The notes under the pieces are model-generated. The model made no database searches. It was not told where the DNA came from and was given only the letters and a program-made list of their open reading frames with translations. DNA of 64,000 nucleotides from Cepaea nemoralis (Eukaryota; Mollusca; Gastropoda; Stylommatophora; Helicidae). Made by a program: the position numbers and the translations under genes. The DNA is taken from assembly GCA_014155875.1 (NCBI GenBank), contig JACEFZ010022355.1, positions 1 to 64,000 of the forward strand. The letters run 5' to 3'. Below, in pieces: positions 36,896-48,661 of the stretch. Each line of letters starts with the position of its first letter. Within the stretch, counting starts at the first letter, position 1.

Positions 36896-37628
36896 ACTTG
36901 ACGCGACAATGACCTTATACAGCATTAGGGGTCTGATGTCAACTCCACCCTTTTACCGATTGGGTCAACTCCACCCTTTTACCGGTTGGGTCAATTCCAC
37001 CACTGCGTTGCAGCAATGCCAGTCTTTCCAGGGCGTCAGTCTTCAGTCTCTCTTTCCAGATTGTCCATCCGTTTATCCGGATTGTCTGATGGACTGGTCA
37101 TAAATCAGTGATAAAAACTCCACCGCGGAGCAAACAACAAGGCTTGGGGGGGGGGGGGGGGTTCTGATCATCAGACGGGTTCCCCCTTCCCCAAATGTTT
37201 CGACCCATTTATCTACTGGACATTCTCTAGGAACGTCTTTTCCCTGCCGTATGAGACGTTGTCCTTGTTGTTTGTGCTTGTACCTTAGCTGTCAACAACA
37301 CACAAACTACCCGCCGGCTGCTCTTCAACTTCAATATTTTGCGACAGTGTATGCCTATTTTCGGCTGGCTATACCACTTTGCAGCAGTGTTGTCAAAGAT
37401 GGCGGCGTACACAGAAGTGTAAGGCGTCAACTGTAGCAGGTCCTTTCGTTTTCACTTGTCCTTCTATCTGCTGCCGTATATTCAGCCTGTAAGTGTCAGC
37501 CGCACCGCCTCAGTTATTGCTACTTTAGTCTAGCAATTTTGGTCATGTTTTTAAAATTGGGTTTTTAATTATAAAACCATCACAACTTGACAACACTACA
37601 GAGTTGCGGTTCCAACTTGATCAACTTC
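36896..37628. other. Unique sequence left of the LINE
   Basis: Holds a small 25-bp duplication (CTCCACCCTTTTACCGRTTG, 36942-36995), a 16-base poly-G run at 37146-37161 and a YY1-like CAAAGATGGCGGC at 37394-37406. No coding exon is supported. Confidence 0.5.
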
Positions 37629-37639
37629 ACGGCAAATGG
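37629..37639 (+). repeat. Left target-site duplication of the large LINE
   Basis: ACGGCAAATGG, repeated at 43980-43990. The first A of the right copy could belong to the element's tail, so the duplication is 10 or 11 bp. Confidence 0.7.
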
Positions 37640-37885
37640 GTCTGTCTTTCCGGTTTCAAGATGGCGACGGACGGTCGTGTTGTTTTGTGTTCGTTAACTT
37701 TTTCGCGTAAGGGATGGATTTATTCATCTCTTGCGGGTAATTGGTGTGCCAGGATGTAAAACCAGGAGTTTCTACTCAAGATCTGCGCGGGTGCTACGGA
37801 GTTCGTGCATCGAGCGAAGCCATCCTTGAGTGAATTTTCAGCAGCGTGTGTGGTTATCAGCAGTCTGTGTTTACGTTTTTTCAAC

Positions 37886-39370
37886 ATGGCGGAAGAACGT
37901 GTTCTTTCCGAGCGGTCAGCAGTCAACATAACGAAGCGGCGTGGTAGCCGCGCAGGGACAAAGAAGCAAGGTAAGCGCGGGGGTTTGAGACGTTTTAGAC
38001 TCAAGTGTCACCGTCTAGTACTCAGGAACATCCGTATTCTATATTGGAATTGTGCCAGTGTAAAACAACGGGGCTCTATTTTAGAAACCCTAGTTTACAG
38101 GAACGACATTGTAGCACTCCAGGAGACGAGACTGGGCGATCAGCTACTCCGAATTGCCGGCTTCAAATGTTTCTACAACAGACGACATCTGGGAACGGCG
38201 ATTCTCGTTCGCAACAGCATGGTGGCGTCAGAGCTAGACATGTCCAGTTGGGACAGTGACGATATACAAATACAGGCGTTGAGAGTTCATTCCAGTATAC
38301 CATTCGTGTTGGTTAATGTTTATGCCCGCAATGCGAGTATGGACGCCCAGAAGTGGCAGTGCTTAAGTGGCATATTAGGCCACGAGAGAAATGTTATTTT
38401 CTGTGGTGACTTCAACGCTAAAGGCAGATCATGGGGAAACACTTCCTCCAATACACAAGGGGAGGAGCTCGAAACTGCACTGGAAACCATCGACCTGGTT
38501 TGTATCAACAGTGGCTGTGTCACCAGGACAGCAAGCCGTCCAGGCGATGAGGACAGTGCTATTGATCTGGCGCTAGTTTCACCTTCACTCACTACAGTGT
38601 GTAGATGGGGTGTCCTAGGACACCATGGCAGCGACCACCACCCTTGCAGCATATTGGTGGAGAAAGGCAGAACCAGGCAGCACAAGCTAAAGGTAAAGAC
38701 GTTCCAGTATGACAGTACAGGGCAAGATGTGGTGAGTAAAATAAGACGTGACAAGCGCAGAACGTTTCATGGCAGGAAAAAAAGCTGGGAGCAGCCACCG
38801 TGGTGGAGTTTCGAGGTGGAGAAGGCTTGGGTGGATAAGCGTAGTGCTGTAAGGAGATGGCAAAATGCCAAGAAGAACAGAGCTGGTCATCCTAGTCCCT
38901 GCTTGCACTTAGAAAGAGAGATGCACACAAAAGTAAGCTATTTCAAAAAACTGGTCAAGGTGGTTAAAAGCGAAAAATGGGCAGAGGTGTGTCAAAGAGT
39001 AAGCACAGACAAGTCACTGAAATTGTTCTGGCGACTACATAAAAGCATGAGTGGGGTAGTCAAGAATAAGAGTATTTCTGACTTCCAAGGTGCTGACCTC
39101 ATCTGGCAGAGGACTGACGAGGACAAGGGCAAAGCCCTCTTTGAACGCTACCTTGAGCAGAGCAACCAGACAGACATGGGAGGCCGGAATCTGGCCAAGG
39201 AGGTCACCTCAGACAGATGCAAGGCCCAGAACACTTCGGATGAAGACACAGTGACAGTGAAAGAAATCAAGGCTGTGCTTCGACGATCAAAAAACAGTGC
39301 TCCAGGTGCTGATGGCATAAGATACGACGACATAAATAGGTGTACCGACAATGAGCTAGTGCTAGCATAA
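37886..39370 (+). pseudogene. LINE endonuclease domain and start of RT (frame 1 of 3)
   Basis: I place the start at ATG 37886, in the good context CAACATGGCGG; the frame is also open upstream to a GTG at 37805. The basic N-terminus (TKRRGSRAGTKKQGKRGG) precedes an APE-type endonuclease: ILYWNCASVKQRGS, VALQETRLG, LVNVYARN, FCGDFNAKGRSWGN, SAIDLALVS and HGSDHHP. These hold the metal-binding and catalytic Asn, Glu, Asp and His of the family. RT begins with RSKNSAPGADGIRYDDI. The frame then ends at 39368-39370. About a dozen codons seem to be missing before EEWLHSYLIPLPKPD resumes in the next frame. In the intact family this enzyme nicks the target DNA. Confidence 0.85.
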
Positions 39371-39372
39371 AG

Positions 39373-40888
39373 GAGGAATGGTTACATAGCTATCTGATTC
39401 CCTTGCCGAAGCCTGACAAAGACCACAAAAAAATTCAGGGATATCGAATTATAACCATGCAGAATACAGTAGGCAAGCTGCTGGAGAAGGTAATTGCCAG
39501 GAAAATATCAAGCCAACTAGAGAGGCAAGGTGTTTTCCCACCTACCCTGGGTGGGTACCGTCCAAAAAGAGAAACCTGGACCAATGCATCAGTCTTTGCC
39601 CATGATGTCTATGAAGGGTTCCACTCAGGCACTGAAACCGTTGCTGCAGCGATTGATCTTGAGGACGCATACAACAGAGTACCACTGGATTTTTTAATGT
39701 TTCAGCTTCTTGAACTAAACGTAAGTCCATTCCTCCTTAGTTGGATCGCTGCAGCCCTCTTCCAACGGAAAGTAGTTTTTAGATGTGGCAGTTGGACTTC
39801 GGAACCAACAACAATATATCCTGGCCTACCACAGGGATCACCATTATCTCCGGTACTGTTCAACGCCTACACAGTGAGAATCACCAGTGAGCAGATCACT
39901 GGACCTGGCAGGACATTGTCATATGCCGATGATGTTTTAGTGTATCGTCAGGGTAAGGATAGAGAGGAGGTTGCTGTGGAACTACAAACCGAACTAAATC
40001 GCATAAGTACTTGGTGTGATGAAGCTGGGGCAATGGTCAACCCAACAAAGGCAACAGTGACTTGGTTCTCGTTGAATAATCATATTGTCAACAATCCAAC
40101 ACCAACTGTAATGCTGTGTTCAGAGACGGTGGAAAGAACGCAGGCAATGAATTACCTGGGGATACGGTTTGATCGAAGCCTTGCTTATAATGTGAACATA
40201 GACCAGGTGATAACAAAGGCCAAGCGGGGTTTGGCAGCGATGCGGGTGATGGCGGCAGCAAACTGTGAGCAGCGCCATCTATGTCTTCTGTACGAGGGGC
40301 TGGTCATGTCTGTTTTGGAGTATGCAATGGCAATCCTGACTCTCAGCCATAAGCAGATAGAAAGGATGGAAAGGATACAGAATGAAGCTATGCGCATTAT
40401 TCTTGGATGTACAAGAGATACAGCATGCAGGGCGATGCGCTACCTTCTTGATTTTCCAACCATTGAAGAGAGAATGCAAGTTTGCAGGGCACGCGCCTAC
40501 CTCAGAATTAACGCAAACACACAGCATCCACTGCATAGTGAAATTAGGAAGGTGAAGGGCAGCAGGTTAAAAAGAGGACGGTCGTGGATGGGTCAAGCCG
40601 AAGACATTCTTCAACAGGTGTGTTCACTTGAGGACTTAGAACCTGGCGAGGAGTGGGTGCAAGTGCCAACAGACTTCTTCACATCCTTTTCAGTTTGCAT
40701 CCAACTAGATAGAAAATGCAGACAAGAAAATCCGGCTGCTGTGGAGGCTGAAGTACAAGCGTTGATTTTCGAGAATTCGCTAGACAGTGACGCGGTCATC
40801 TTCACAGATGGGTCGGTCGTCCGACATGTGAGAAGCTCATGGGCCTTTACAGCTCGGGCCGGAGGGAGAATTGTGAAGGAGGACTCTG
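39373..40888 (+). pseudogene. LINE reverse transcriptase and start of RNase H (frame 2 of 3)
   Basis: The frame opens at EEWLHSYLIPLPKPDKDHKK and shows a full RT core: GYRIITMQNTVGKLLEKVIA, AAIDLEDAYNRV (motif A), GLPQGSPLSPVLFNAY (motif B) and SYADDVLVYRQ (motif C, YADD at 39922-39933). The thumb follows (VERTQAMNYLGIRFD), then a C-terminal linker and the first RNase H motif, VIFTDGSV, at about 40798. The codon series is uninterrupted to 40888, where the inserted element begins. Apart from the frame break before it, no stop interrupts this section, so the copy is young. The polymerase would copy the element's RNA at the nicked target. Confidence 0.88.
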
Positions 40889-43386
40889 TGTCACCAACTG
40901 GCTTGAGGTAGCTCCCGGTTGGGCAACCACTCAGCCAAAATCATTTTCTTCTGCTGGTGTTAAGTTCTGGATGCAGTTTAAGATCCCCTAACTCTGTCAG
41001 AAGGAACTAATTGCTACCCCAGATCCCAGAGAGAAAACGTGGAACAAATGTCTGTTATGCTGATTTCAGACACTGTCCCTGATACTCAAGAAAACAGCCA
41101 AGAAGTGGCTCGTTGAAGATAGAATATATCTATATATATAGATGTGGCTGTACTTGGTATCACCAGAAGTGAGAAAGGAGGAGTTAAGACATGCAACGTA
41201 ATCTGGTTACTTATGACTGCATAGGCAAGATACCTCCCGGACATAGATTCCCACTTCTGGACAATATGTGCGAACCCCCACTAAATGATATAAGGTGTGT
41301 ACTTGATTACGCTACACAAACATTTATACACATTTAGAATTATACAGACAACTGAGTTTAAAATACAACAACTGTGTTTATTATTGCTATTGATGATCAT
41401 ATGATGATGATGATTATATTATGGTATACGTAACTTAAGAGGTCACATAGGTCATGCTTCCCACAGTGAGACGCAGTTCACTGTCAGATTGAAGGAGTCC
41501 AAAGTGGTCCCTTCACAAGGCTAAGTCACTTCCGGATATGGGTTGTTGACTGTCCATTGCTCCTAAGAGATCTGGAATGAAATGAATGGAGATGGGTAGT
41601 ATCTACGTCTACACATCTCAAACACATATGTCTATACATTCCTATAAACATACATTCAACTCAAGTCATACTATATGATGGTATGATGATATATATGATG
41701 GCATGTTACATAAACATATATCAGTTCTAAATAAATAAATATATATATGTATATATTAATAAAACTATTTAGAACATCTATAGCTCAAAACATACATATT
41801 CATATACATTTGTGTAATGGAGTGTTTCCCATATAAGTTCACCTCACTTACACTCTCCCTTTCTGATTCATTCATACTGTCTTGTCGGAAGGACTGGTCG
41901 CACAGTACCTGTCGAACATTAAATGCCTTCCCTGAATCTGTCTGGGATATTGAAAGTCCTAAGTCATGTCTGTCCTCATGCAGACACCATGCAGACAAGG
42001 TGAACTGGTGCCATTCCTCAAACCAAGTGGTTTCACCACAATCTTGGTAGGCACTCAAAGTGTTGGTCCAAATAATCAATGTTAATCGGACGCTATCAAG
42101 AGACTGGTAGCTCTCAGGAATTTCTCCTAAGTAGTCAGTCTCTCCAATGTTTAACATCATACAGGATGAATCTAAATGTATCTCCTGTACATGAATAAGC
42201 CACGCGCTCATGTAGCTTGGATAATGGATTTCCCCAAATTATCACATACAACAAATCAGACAACCAAGTGGTGAATGAAAGAAGAAGATAAAAGTTCACA
42301 GTGTAATAGTAAATCTAGAAACTGGAACATTAAGTACAAAGAAAATCCACCAGTGTAAAGTTTTGGAGAATAAACAGAAACAAGAAACTATAAGGTATTA
42401 CCTGGGTTATAGCTAGGAAATCCTGTCATACGACGTTGTATCGAAGTAACAAAATGAGAGGGCAATCTCTCACCAGAAATTAAAATTCCGGCTTCCCTGG
42501 TACGCTATTGTGAATGCGTCTGAAGTCTTGCTGGCCTCTGCTCGTAGTTTTATTCTCTCTGTTCCTGGCTAGTTTCCACGCTAGCTAATTACTATGTCCA
42601 AGTTCCTGTTGGCTCCACCTATTTTTCATGTAGGACGATTTACCTAGATGGATTAAGTGCCAAATTCTTCTCACCCCTCCTCCTTTCCTGTGAAGGGTAG
42701 TTTCATCTGTCAATCAAATTTACCGATGCCCTGCCACATTCCTGAAACAATGAAACATGCTTGGGCGGTGATGCAGTTGCGTCATTACATTCCAATCTGC
42801 TGGTAACACCCGCCTTCCTGGGTTGCTGGCAAAATGTGTCAGCCATGTGTTCCTACTTTGCCGCCCGTATTGCAGTGAGGTGTTAAGCATCTGGTCCTAA
42901 TTGCTCCTTTGTGGTGGCAATTACAGACGTCCCGGCTCCACAAAGTCTGGACTTTTAGATAGGTGTTAGGCCTGCATTAAATTGCCGTGTTTGGATCACA
43001 CGTTTTCCCCTGAGTAGCATTGCCATGTATTTCAGACGGGTCTGGCTGACCCTCTTATCTCCCCTTCTACTGAAAACAATGAGTTTTCAACCTTTGATAG
43101 CACCCCCGCCGCTTGGTGCCGTGGTGTCTGTGTGTTACGTTTGATCTTGACATCAAAGCTTTCTCAGACCTAGCATTACAGAAATGATGGGGCGTGCGTG
43201 GTCAAAATGTAATTTTCTCTTGTTTTCAATCTCTGTTAGTTTTTCCTTATTCCTTGGTTGGGGACTAGATTATTTTATGGTGGACCATTATTCTTTTACT
43301 TAGAGAATGATAGAATAATTCTTGTGGGCTCTTTAATTCCTTTCAAACTTGTGTAATACGGATGCTGCCGGGGCTGTCCCGTCACA
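40889..43386 (+). mobile_element. 2.5-kb solo LTR-like insertion within the LINE RNase H
   Basis: The insert starts TGTCACC and ends GTCACA (TG...CA) and is flanked by CTCTG at 40884-40888 and 43387-43391. Removing it with one CTCTG restores the LINE frame exactly. A TATA-like run is at about 41129 and AATAAA hexamers occur near 41731-41760. No protein domain is recognisable; the 148-codon minus-strand frame at 41765-42211 matches nothing I know. TG...CA ends with a 5-bp duplication are typical of LTR retrotransposons, and I see no second LTR copy inside, so a long solo LTR is most likely. Strand is assumed from the AATAAA positions only. Confidence 0.7.
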
Positions 43387-43391
43387 CTCTG

Positions 43392-43948
43392 GTGCTTTCA
43401 CTGAAACCACAAGTAGCCTGACCATGGAAGTCATGGCAGTAAGTAAAGCAATAACATGGCTCGAGACACAGACATTCACTAGGGCTTGTTTCCTTAGCGA
43501 CTCAATGAACATGATCAAGAGGATAGAGGAGGGGTCGATCCGAAGAGAATGGTTGCTGCCTCTGGAGCGGTCTCGGCTGGCAAAGATTAGTTTCATCTTC
43601 GTGCCAGGGCATGCGGGAGTACAAGGAAATGAGCGGGCTGACAAGCTCGCAGGTGAGGCTACTGTGGAGGGCAGACGCGCCATGGACCAGGCTGACATTC
43701 TGAATGCTCTACGAGAAGTGAGACTTTTGCAAGAACCAAGTGATGACTGTGAATCTACAACAATGGCCAGACTGCGAGAGCAGCAAATTAAAAGAGGGGT
43801 GGCCAAACAAGAACACTACGTAGGAAGCCAAAGAAGATTGATAAACCAACACAGAACTGGCGTCGTTAGCCGCTACACGCTGCGGGATTTGCTGAGGAGG
43901 GAATCCGAGCACTTATGGACTGAATGGTCCGATGTGCAACGAGGATGA
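43392..43948 (+). pseudogene. LINE RNase H domain, C-terminal half (frame 3 of 3)
   Basis: This continues the RNase H cut at 40888. SSLTMEVMAVSKAI carries the catalytic Glu, FLSDSMNMIKRI the next Asp, and FVPGHAGVQGNERADKLAGE the His and last Asp. The C-terminal tail ends YTLRDLLRRESEHLWTEW, and a stop lies at 43946-43948. A 3' UTR of about 30 bp with (CTAA)n follows. The reading frame also happens to be open leftward to 43349, but those codons belong to the inserted element. Confidence 0.85.
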
Positions 43949-43979
43949 TCTGTCGACTAACTAACTAACTAACTAACTA

Positions 43980-43990
43980 ACGGCAAATGG
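43980..43990 (+). repeat. Right target-site duplication of the large LINE
   Basis: ACGGCAAATGG, identical to 37629-37639. Confidence 0.7.
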
Positions 43991-44007
43991 TTAACTGTAC
44001 TCAAGTT

Positions 44008-44240
44008 AACCCCATAATCATCATAATGCTCCGTTCCTGTGCTAGTGAATATCACACACAATGCTCCTCACTGCCCTATGTGAAAATTGGAAGAAACAGC
44101 AATACCGATAAACCCACAGCACTCACAAGCAAGTACATGCATGAGACCGCTGCCAGAATGCCACCAAGCCAACATTACAGTATTACAGTTCATCGTCGAT
44201 GGAAGCGGAAGTCACTAGGAAAGCAGCAGCTTCACACACA
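44008..44240 (+). repeat. Arm of an inverted repeat family (copy 1)
   Basis: It begins ACCCCATAATCATCATAATG, then CTCCGTTCCTGTGCTAGTGA, ATATCACACA and later GCCAGAATGCCACCA, TACAGTTCATC and AGTCACTAGGAAA. The same blocks in the same order occur on the minus strand at 45590-45840 and in part at 45380-45500. The family has no recognised protein; the conserved translation (PIMLRSRASEYH) probably reflects nucleotide similarity. Confidence 0.7.
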
Positions 44241-45379
44241 TACTGCATAATGCAAAACTAGCTAGTTCAGCAACTGGCTGCCACCATTTTATGAACATGC
44301 AGTTCACAATATAAAACCTCAGACAGGTGTAAAACCATTCCATTCAACACAAAATCCACAGCTCACAGTGTCGCTCCAAGCACTTAACTCAGTAGCTGGT
44401 CGACGGAACCATGTACTACCAGTCCAACATGAGGAAAATGCCTAAGCAAGCTGTGGCCAGAAGCATAACCATTCCAGAGGCCTTTACAGCTCAACTGACT
44501 ATCCTCCATATTGGACAGGATGCTTTGATAAAAAATATTTCAGTTGCCACGGGTCAATAATACTGTCACATGTGATGTGGGTAATTAATGATGTCAGATG
44601 CTGTGGGTCATTAATGATGTGTGATGCTGTGGGTCCCAATAATAACTGTCATGGTACAATGAGTTAGCTGTGGTTAACACCAATTGAAGATGTCAGCAGT
44701 AAAGCTTTGACATTGGAAGTGTCAGGGCCTGAAATATGGGTTTACATGGTGTATCCTCAAGTTTCATTAGTATAATATAACATGTTGATAATTGAACTGA
44801 TTTATGAGTGACTTGTTGACTAGATTTTCTATTTGATTCTCTCACATCCTCCATCTTATGTTCACGAATAACACAACTAAACCGAACACCAATGCTGTTT
44901 TAAACAGTATATTGTCACACTACAGGTTTATACATTTCACATGATCACTACATCTTGCTATCACTCATAAAACAACTAAAAGTATAAATGTATAAATATA
45001 TGTATAAATTGCTGCAATCTAAACGGTGCCATTGCCACACCAAGTCTGACCCGGTTAACTTCAACCACCGTCATCCTCAAAGTGACCAGCTGAGGCGAGA
45101 CCTTTCTTTCCTGGCCATCGCCAAAGAGTGCCTTTCGCTGTCAGACCGTGTACACACTTCAGTGTGATCAGAGCTCACATTTGGGCTCGTGACACTCACC
45201 GCCGCCCCAAGAAAATGGATTCGATTTTAAAAATCACCTTTTTAAAGATTACATTTACTAATACATTCAACCATTTATTTGCAAGCGTATAACTATTATA
45301 CTATTTCTAAATCTAATTAAACTTGTCTTGTATCTGTTGAACAAACTTGAGACACTCTGGCAGCTGGTGTGTCACAGAA
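44241..45379. other. Unique sequence between inverted repeat copies
   Basis: About 1.1 kb, AT-rich, with a small GATGCTGTGGGTC duplication near 44590-44635. No gene is supported. It may be the interior of a larger fold-back element. Confidence 0.4.
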
Positions 45380-45500
45380 GCGACCGGTTTTCTTGCCTTC
45401 AGAAATGTGTGGCTGCTGGTTTTGCTAGTGACTGCTGTTTCCATCTGTGATGAACTGTATTTTTGAGGACTTTTGTGGTGGCATTCTGGCGACAGCATTA
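45380..45500 (-). repeat. Inverted repeat family, partial copy 2
   Basis: On the minus strand CGCCAGAATGCCACCACAAA, TACAGTTCATCACAGATGGA and AGTCACTAGCAAAACCAGCA align with 44150-44230. It contains only the right part of the family. Confidence 0.6.
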
Positions 45501-45589
45501 TGTACTGTGAAATGTTTCTTTACATCTTTTCGAGATGGTGTGGCTGGCTAGAAAATATCTTGAAACGGAACAACAATATCTAGAAACAC

Positions 45590-45840
45590 CAAGACTTTGT
45601 AGGTGAACATCTGGTTGGGAAAGTGACTGCCAATTCCATCAAGGATGAACTGTATGGTTCATAGAGGAATTTTGTCGTGACATTCTGGCGGTGGTTATTT
45701 GCACAGTGTGCCTGAGCGGGCCGTTGTTTGTCGAGACTCCTGTCTTTTCCACTTTTCGCATGGGGCAGTGAGGAATATTTTATGTGATATTCACTGGCAC
45801 GGGAACGGAGCATAATGGGGTCGACCTTTGCTGTGATGTT
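45590..45840 (-). repeat. Inverted repeat family, copy 3
   Basis: On the minus strand ACCCCATTATGCTCCGTTCC, GTGCCAGTGAATATCAC, CCTCACTGCCCCATGCGAAA, CGCCAGAATGTCACGAC, CATACAGTTCATCC and GCAGTCACTTTCCC align with copy 1. It is the best partner of 44008-44240; together they frame a 1.8-kb palindrome. Confidence 0.7.
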
Positions 45841-46446
45841 GGAACTGTGACTGACTAACTGACTGAAATGAAAACAAAATTTGAAAATCCTGTTTGTGGT
45901 CGAGGACCAGAAGCCTTGATAAAACTGATCCAACGGTATCTCAGTTTATTAATGAGGCCTGTCCTGTATGTGTATGTCAATAGTCAATACCAAACAGAGA
46001 TGTTCATATTTTAGTGTCATGATCTACAACAAGGAAGTGCACAGGGATCTGAGCAAATGAGCAGTTCTGCTCATGGCCCTGTACAACTGGGAGCTCAGAA
46101 AGATTGCATTTTGACTCCTACTGTTGCTTGTTTACTTTTAAATGAAACACATGGCAATGATATATTATATCGTTGCATCCGGCGAGGAGACGTCTAAGTT
46201 GACATATTTATTTTTCGATGGGATGTGCTGTGACTTAATTAATAATAATAAAATGGATGTAAATTAATTAATATTCATTAAATGTCATGTAGATTTCTAA
46301 TTATTTTCTAATAAATCTGGTCAGATGTATATTTTATTATGTGGACTGGTAAAAGAAAAGTCACGGTCACATTCCTGTTTTGATAGTATGTGCCTGACCT
46401 AATTAATGATTAAATATTCCCGCCAATGAATTATTATTCATTGAAT
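45841..46446. other. Unique AT-rich sequence, nothing seen
   Basis: No gene, exon or repeat that I can support. Confidence 0.4.
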
Positions 46447-48512
46447 GTCAGTGTGTGATACAGTCAGCACTCAGTGTGTGGTACGGTCAGCACTCACTGT
46501 ATGATACAGTCAGCACTCAGTGTGTGATATGGTCAGCACTCAGTGTGTGATATGGTCAGCACTCAGTGTGTGATATGGTCAGCACTCAGTGTGTAATATG
46601 GTCAGCACTCAGTGTGTGATATGGTCAGCACTCAGTGTGTGATATGGTCAGCACTCAGTGTGTGATATGGTCAGCACTCAGTGTGTGATACAGTCAGCAC
46701 TCAGTGTGTGATACGGTCAGCACTCATTGTGTGATATGGTCAGCACTCAGTGTGTGATATGGTCAGCACTCAGTGTGTGATATGGTCAGCACTCAGTGTG
46801 TGATATGGTCAGCACTCAGTGTGTGATATGGTCAGCACTGTGTGTGATATGGTCAGCACTCAGTGTGTGATATGGTCAACACTGTGTGTGATATGGTCAG
46901 CACTCAGTGTGTGATACGGTCAGCACTCAGTGTGTGATATGGTCAGCACTCAGTGTGTGATACGGTCAGCACTCAGTGTGTGATACGGTCAGCACTTAGT
47001 GTGTGATACTGTCAGCACTCAGTGTGTGATACAGTCAGCACTCAGTGTGTGATACAGGTCAGCACTCAGTGTATGATACGGTCAGCACTCAGTGTATGAT
47101 ACGGTCAGCACTCAGTGTATGATACGGTCAGCACTCAGTGTATGATACGGTCAGCACTCAGTGTGTGATACGGTCAGCACTCAGTGTGTGATACGGTCAG
47201 CACTCAGTGTGTGATACGGTCAGCACTCAGTGTGTGATACGGTCAGCACTCAGTGTGTGATACGGTCAGCACTCAGTGTGTGATACGGTCAGCACTCAGT
47301 GTGTGATACGGTCAGCACTCAGTGTGTGATACGGTCAGCACTCAATGTGTGATATGGTCAGCACTCAATGTGTGATACGGTCAGCACTCAGTGTGTGATA
47401 TGGTCAGCACTCAGTGTGTGATATGGTCAGCACTCAGTGTGTGATATGGTCAGCACTCAGTGTGTGATATGGTCAGCACCCAGTGTGTGATATGGTCAGC
47501 ACTCAGTGTGTGATACGGTCAGCACTCAGTGTGTGATACGGTCAGCACTCAGTGTGTGATATGGTCAGCACTCAGTGTGTGATATGGTCAGCACTCAGTG
47601 TGTGATATGGTCAGCACTCAGTGTGTGATATGGTCAGCACTCAGTGTGTGATATGATCAGCACTCAGTGTGTGATATGGTCTGCACCCAGTGTGTGATAC
47701 AGTCAGCACTCAGTGTGTGATATGGTTAGCACTCAGTGTGTGATATGGTTAGCACCCAGTGTGTGATATGGTCAGCACTCAATGTGTGATACGGTCAGCA
47801 CTCAATGTGTGATACGGTCAGCACTCAGTGTGTGATACGGTCAGCACTCAGTGTGTGATATGGTCAGCACTCAGTGTGTGATATGGTCAGCACTCAGTGT
47901 GTGATATGGTCAGCACTCAGTGTGTGATACTGTCAGCACTCAGTGTGTGATACAGTCAGCACTCAGTGTGTGATACAGTCAGCACTCAGTGTGTGATACT
48001 GTCAGCACTCAATGTGTGATATGGTCAGCACTCAGTGTGTGATATGGTCAGCACTCAGTGTGTGATATGGTCAGCACTCAATGTGTGATACGGTCAGCAC
48101 CCAGTGTGTGATACAGTCAGCACTCAATGTTTGATACGGTCAGCACTCAGTGTGTGATATGGTCAGCACCCAGTGTGTGATACAGTCAGCACTCAGTGTA
48201 TGATACAGTCAGCACTCAGTGTGTGATATGGTCAGCACTCAGTGTGTGATATGGTCAGCACTCAGTGTGTGATATGGTCAGCACTCAGTGTGTGATATGG
48301 TCAGCACCCAGTGTGTGATATGGTCAGCACTCAATGTGTGATATGGTCAGCACTCAGTGTGTGATACTGGTCAGCACTCAGTGTGTGATATGGTCAGCAC
48401 TCAGTGTGTGATATGGTCAGCACTCAGTGTGTGATATGGTCAGCACTCAGTGTGTGATACGGTCAGCACTCAGTGTGTGATATGGTCAGCACTCAGTGTG
48501 TGATATGGTCAG
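46447..48512 (+). repeat. 23-bp minisatellite, about 90 copies
   Basis: The unit is GGTCAGCACTCAGTGTGTGA plus TAY; 23 bp. GATAC and GATAT sub-types lie in clusters, with GTATGATAC, TCAATGTG and CACCCAG variants in patches. Its phase-matched comparison with the 22-bp unit of the giant array gives 15 identical positions of 22. Confidence 0.97.
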
Positions 48513-48661
48513 TCCTGCGCTGGCCACCTTTGCTTCAGAGACATGCCTGGTACCCAGTTTAGGTTGGGTTTACCCAGGAAGCCAGGTCAGACTTCTAGTC
48601 TGAGGGGAAGTCATTAAGTTACAATATGGCTGCCCCACTACCAACTTGTATTGTTAAAGAA
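48513..48661. other. Short unique spacer
   Basis: Contains TGGTACCCAGTTTAGGTTGG, with no feature recognised. Confidence 0.35.

Larger units (their letters stand above)
37640..43979 (+). mobile_element. Near full-length RNase H-bearing non-LTR retrotransposon
   Basis: The element is bounded by ACGGCAAATGG duplications. It has a 5' UTR starting GTCTGTCTTTCCGGTTTC with a YY1-like CAAGATGGCG at 37657, one long reading frame (endonuclease, reverse transcriptase, RNase H) and a (CTAA)n tail (43956-43979). Without the inserted LTR it is about 3.84 kb. The order APE endonuclease-RT-RNase H points to the I group of LINEs (I/Nimb-like). It is damaged by a small deletion with frameshift near 39368 and by the LTR insertion at 40889-43386, so it cannot be autonomous now. 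The 5' end looks intact, which is uncommon for LINE copies. Confidence 0.88.

Noticed and set aside
37251..37436. Possible first exon of a gene next to the AAGATGGCGGC motif
   Set aside because: Neither open frame is longer than expected by chance and no donor site with a downstream exon could be matched.
41765..42211. 148-codon minus-strand frame in the LTR-like insert
   Set aside because: No recognised domain; it lies in a non-coding insert and has a chance-like composition.
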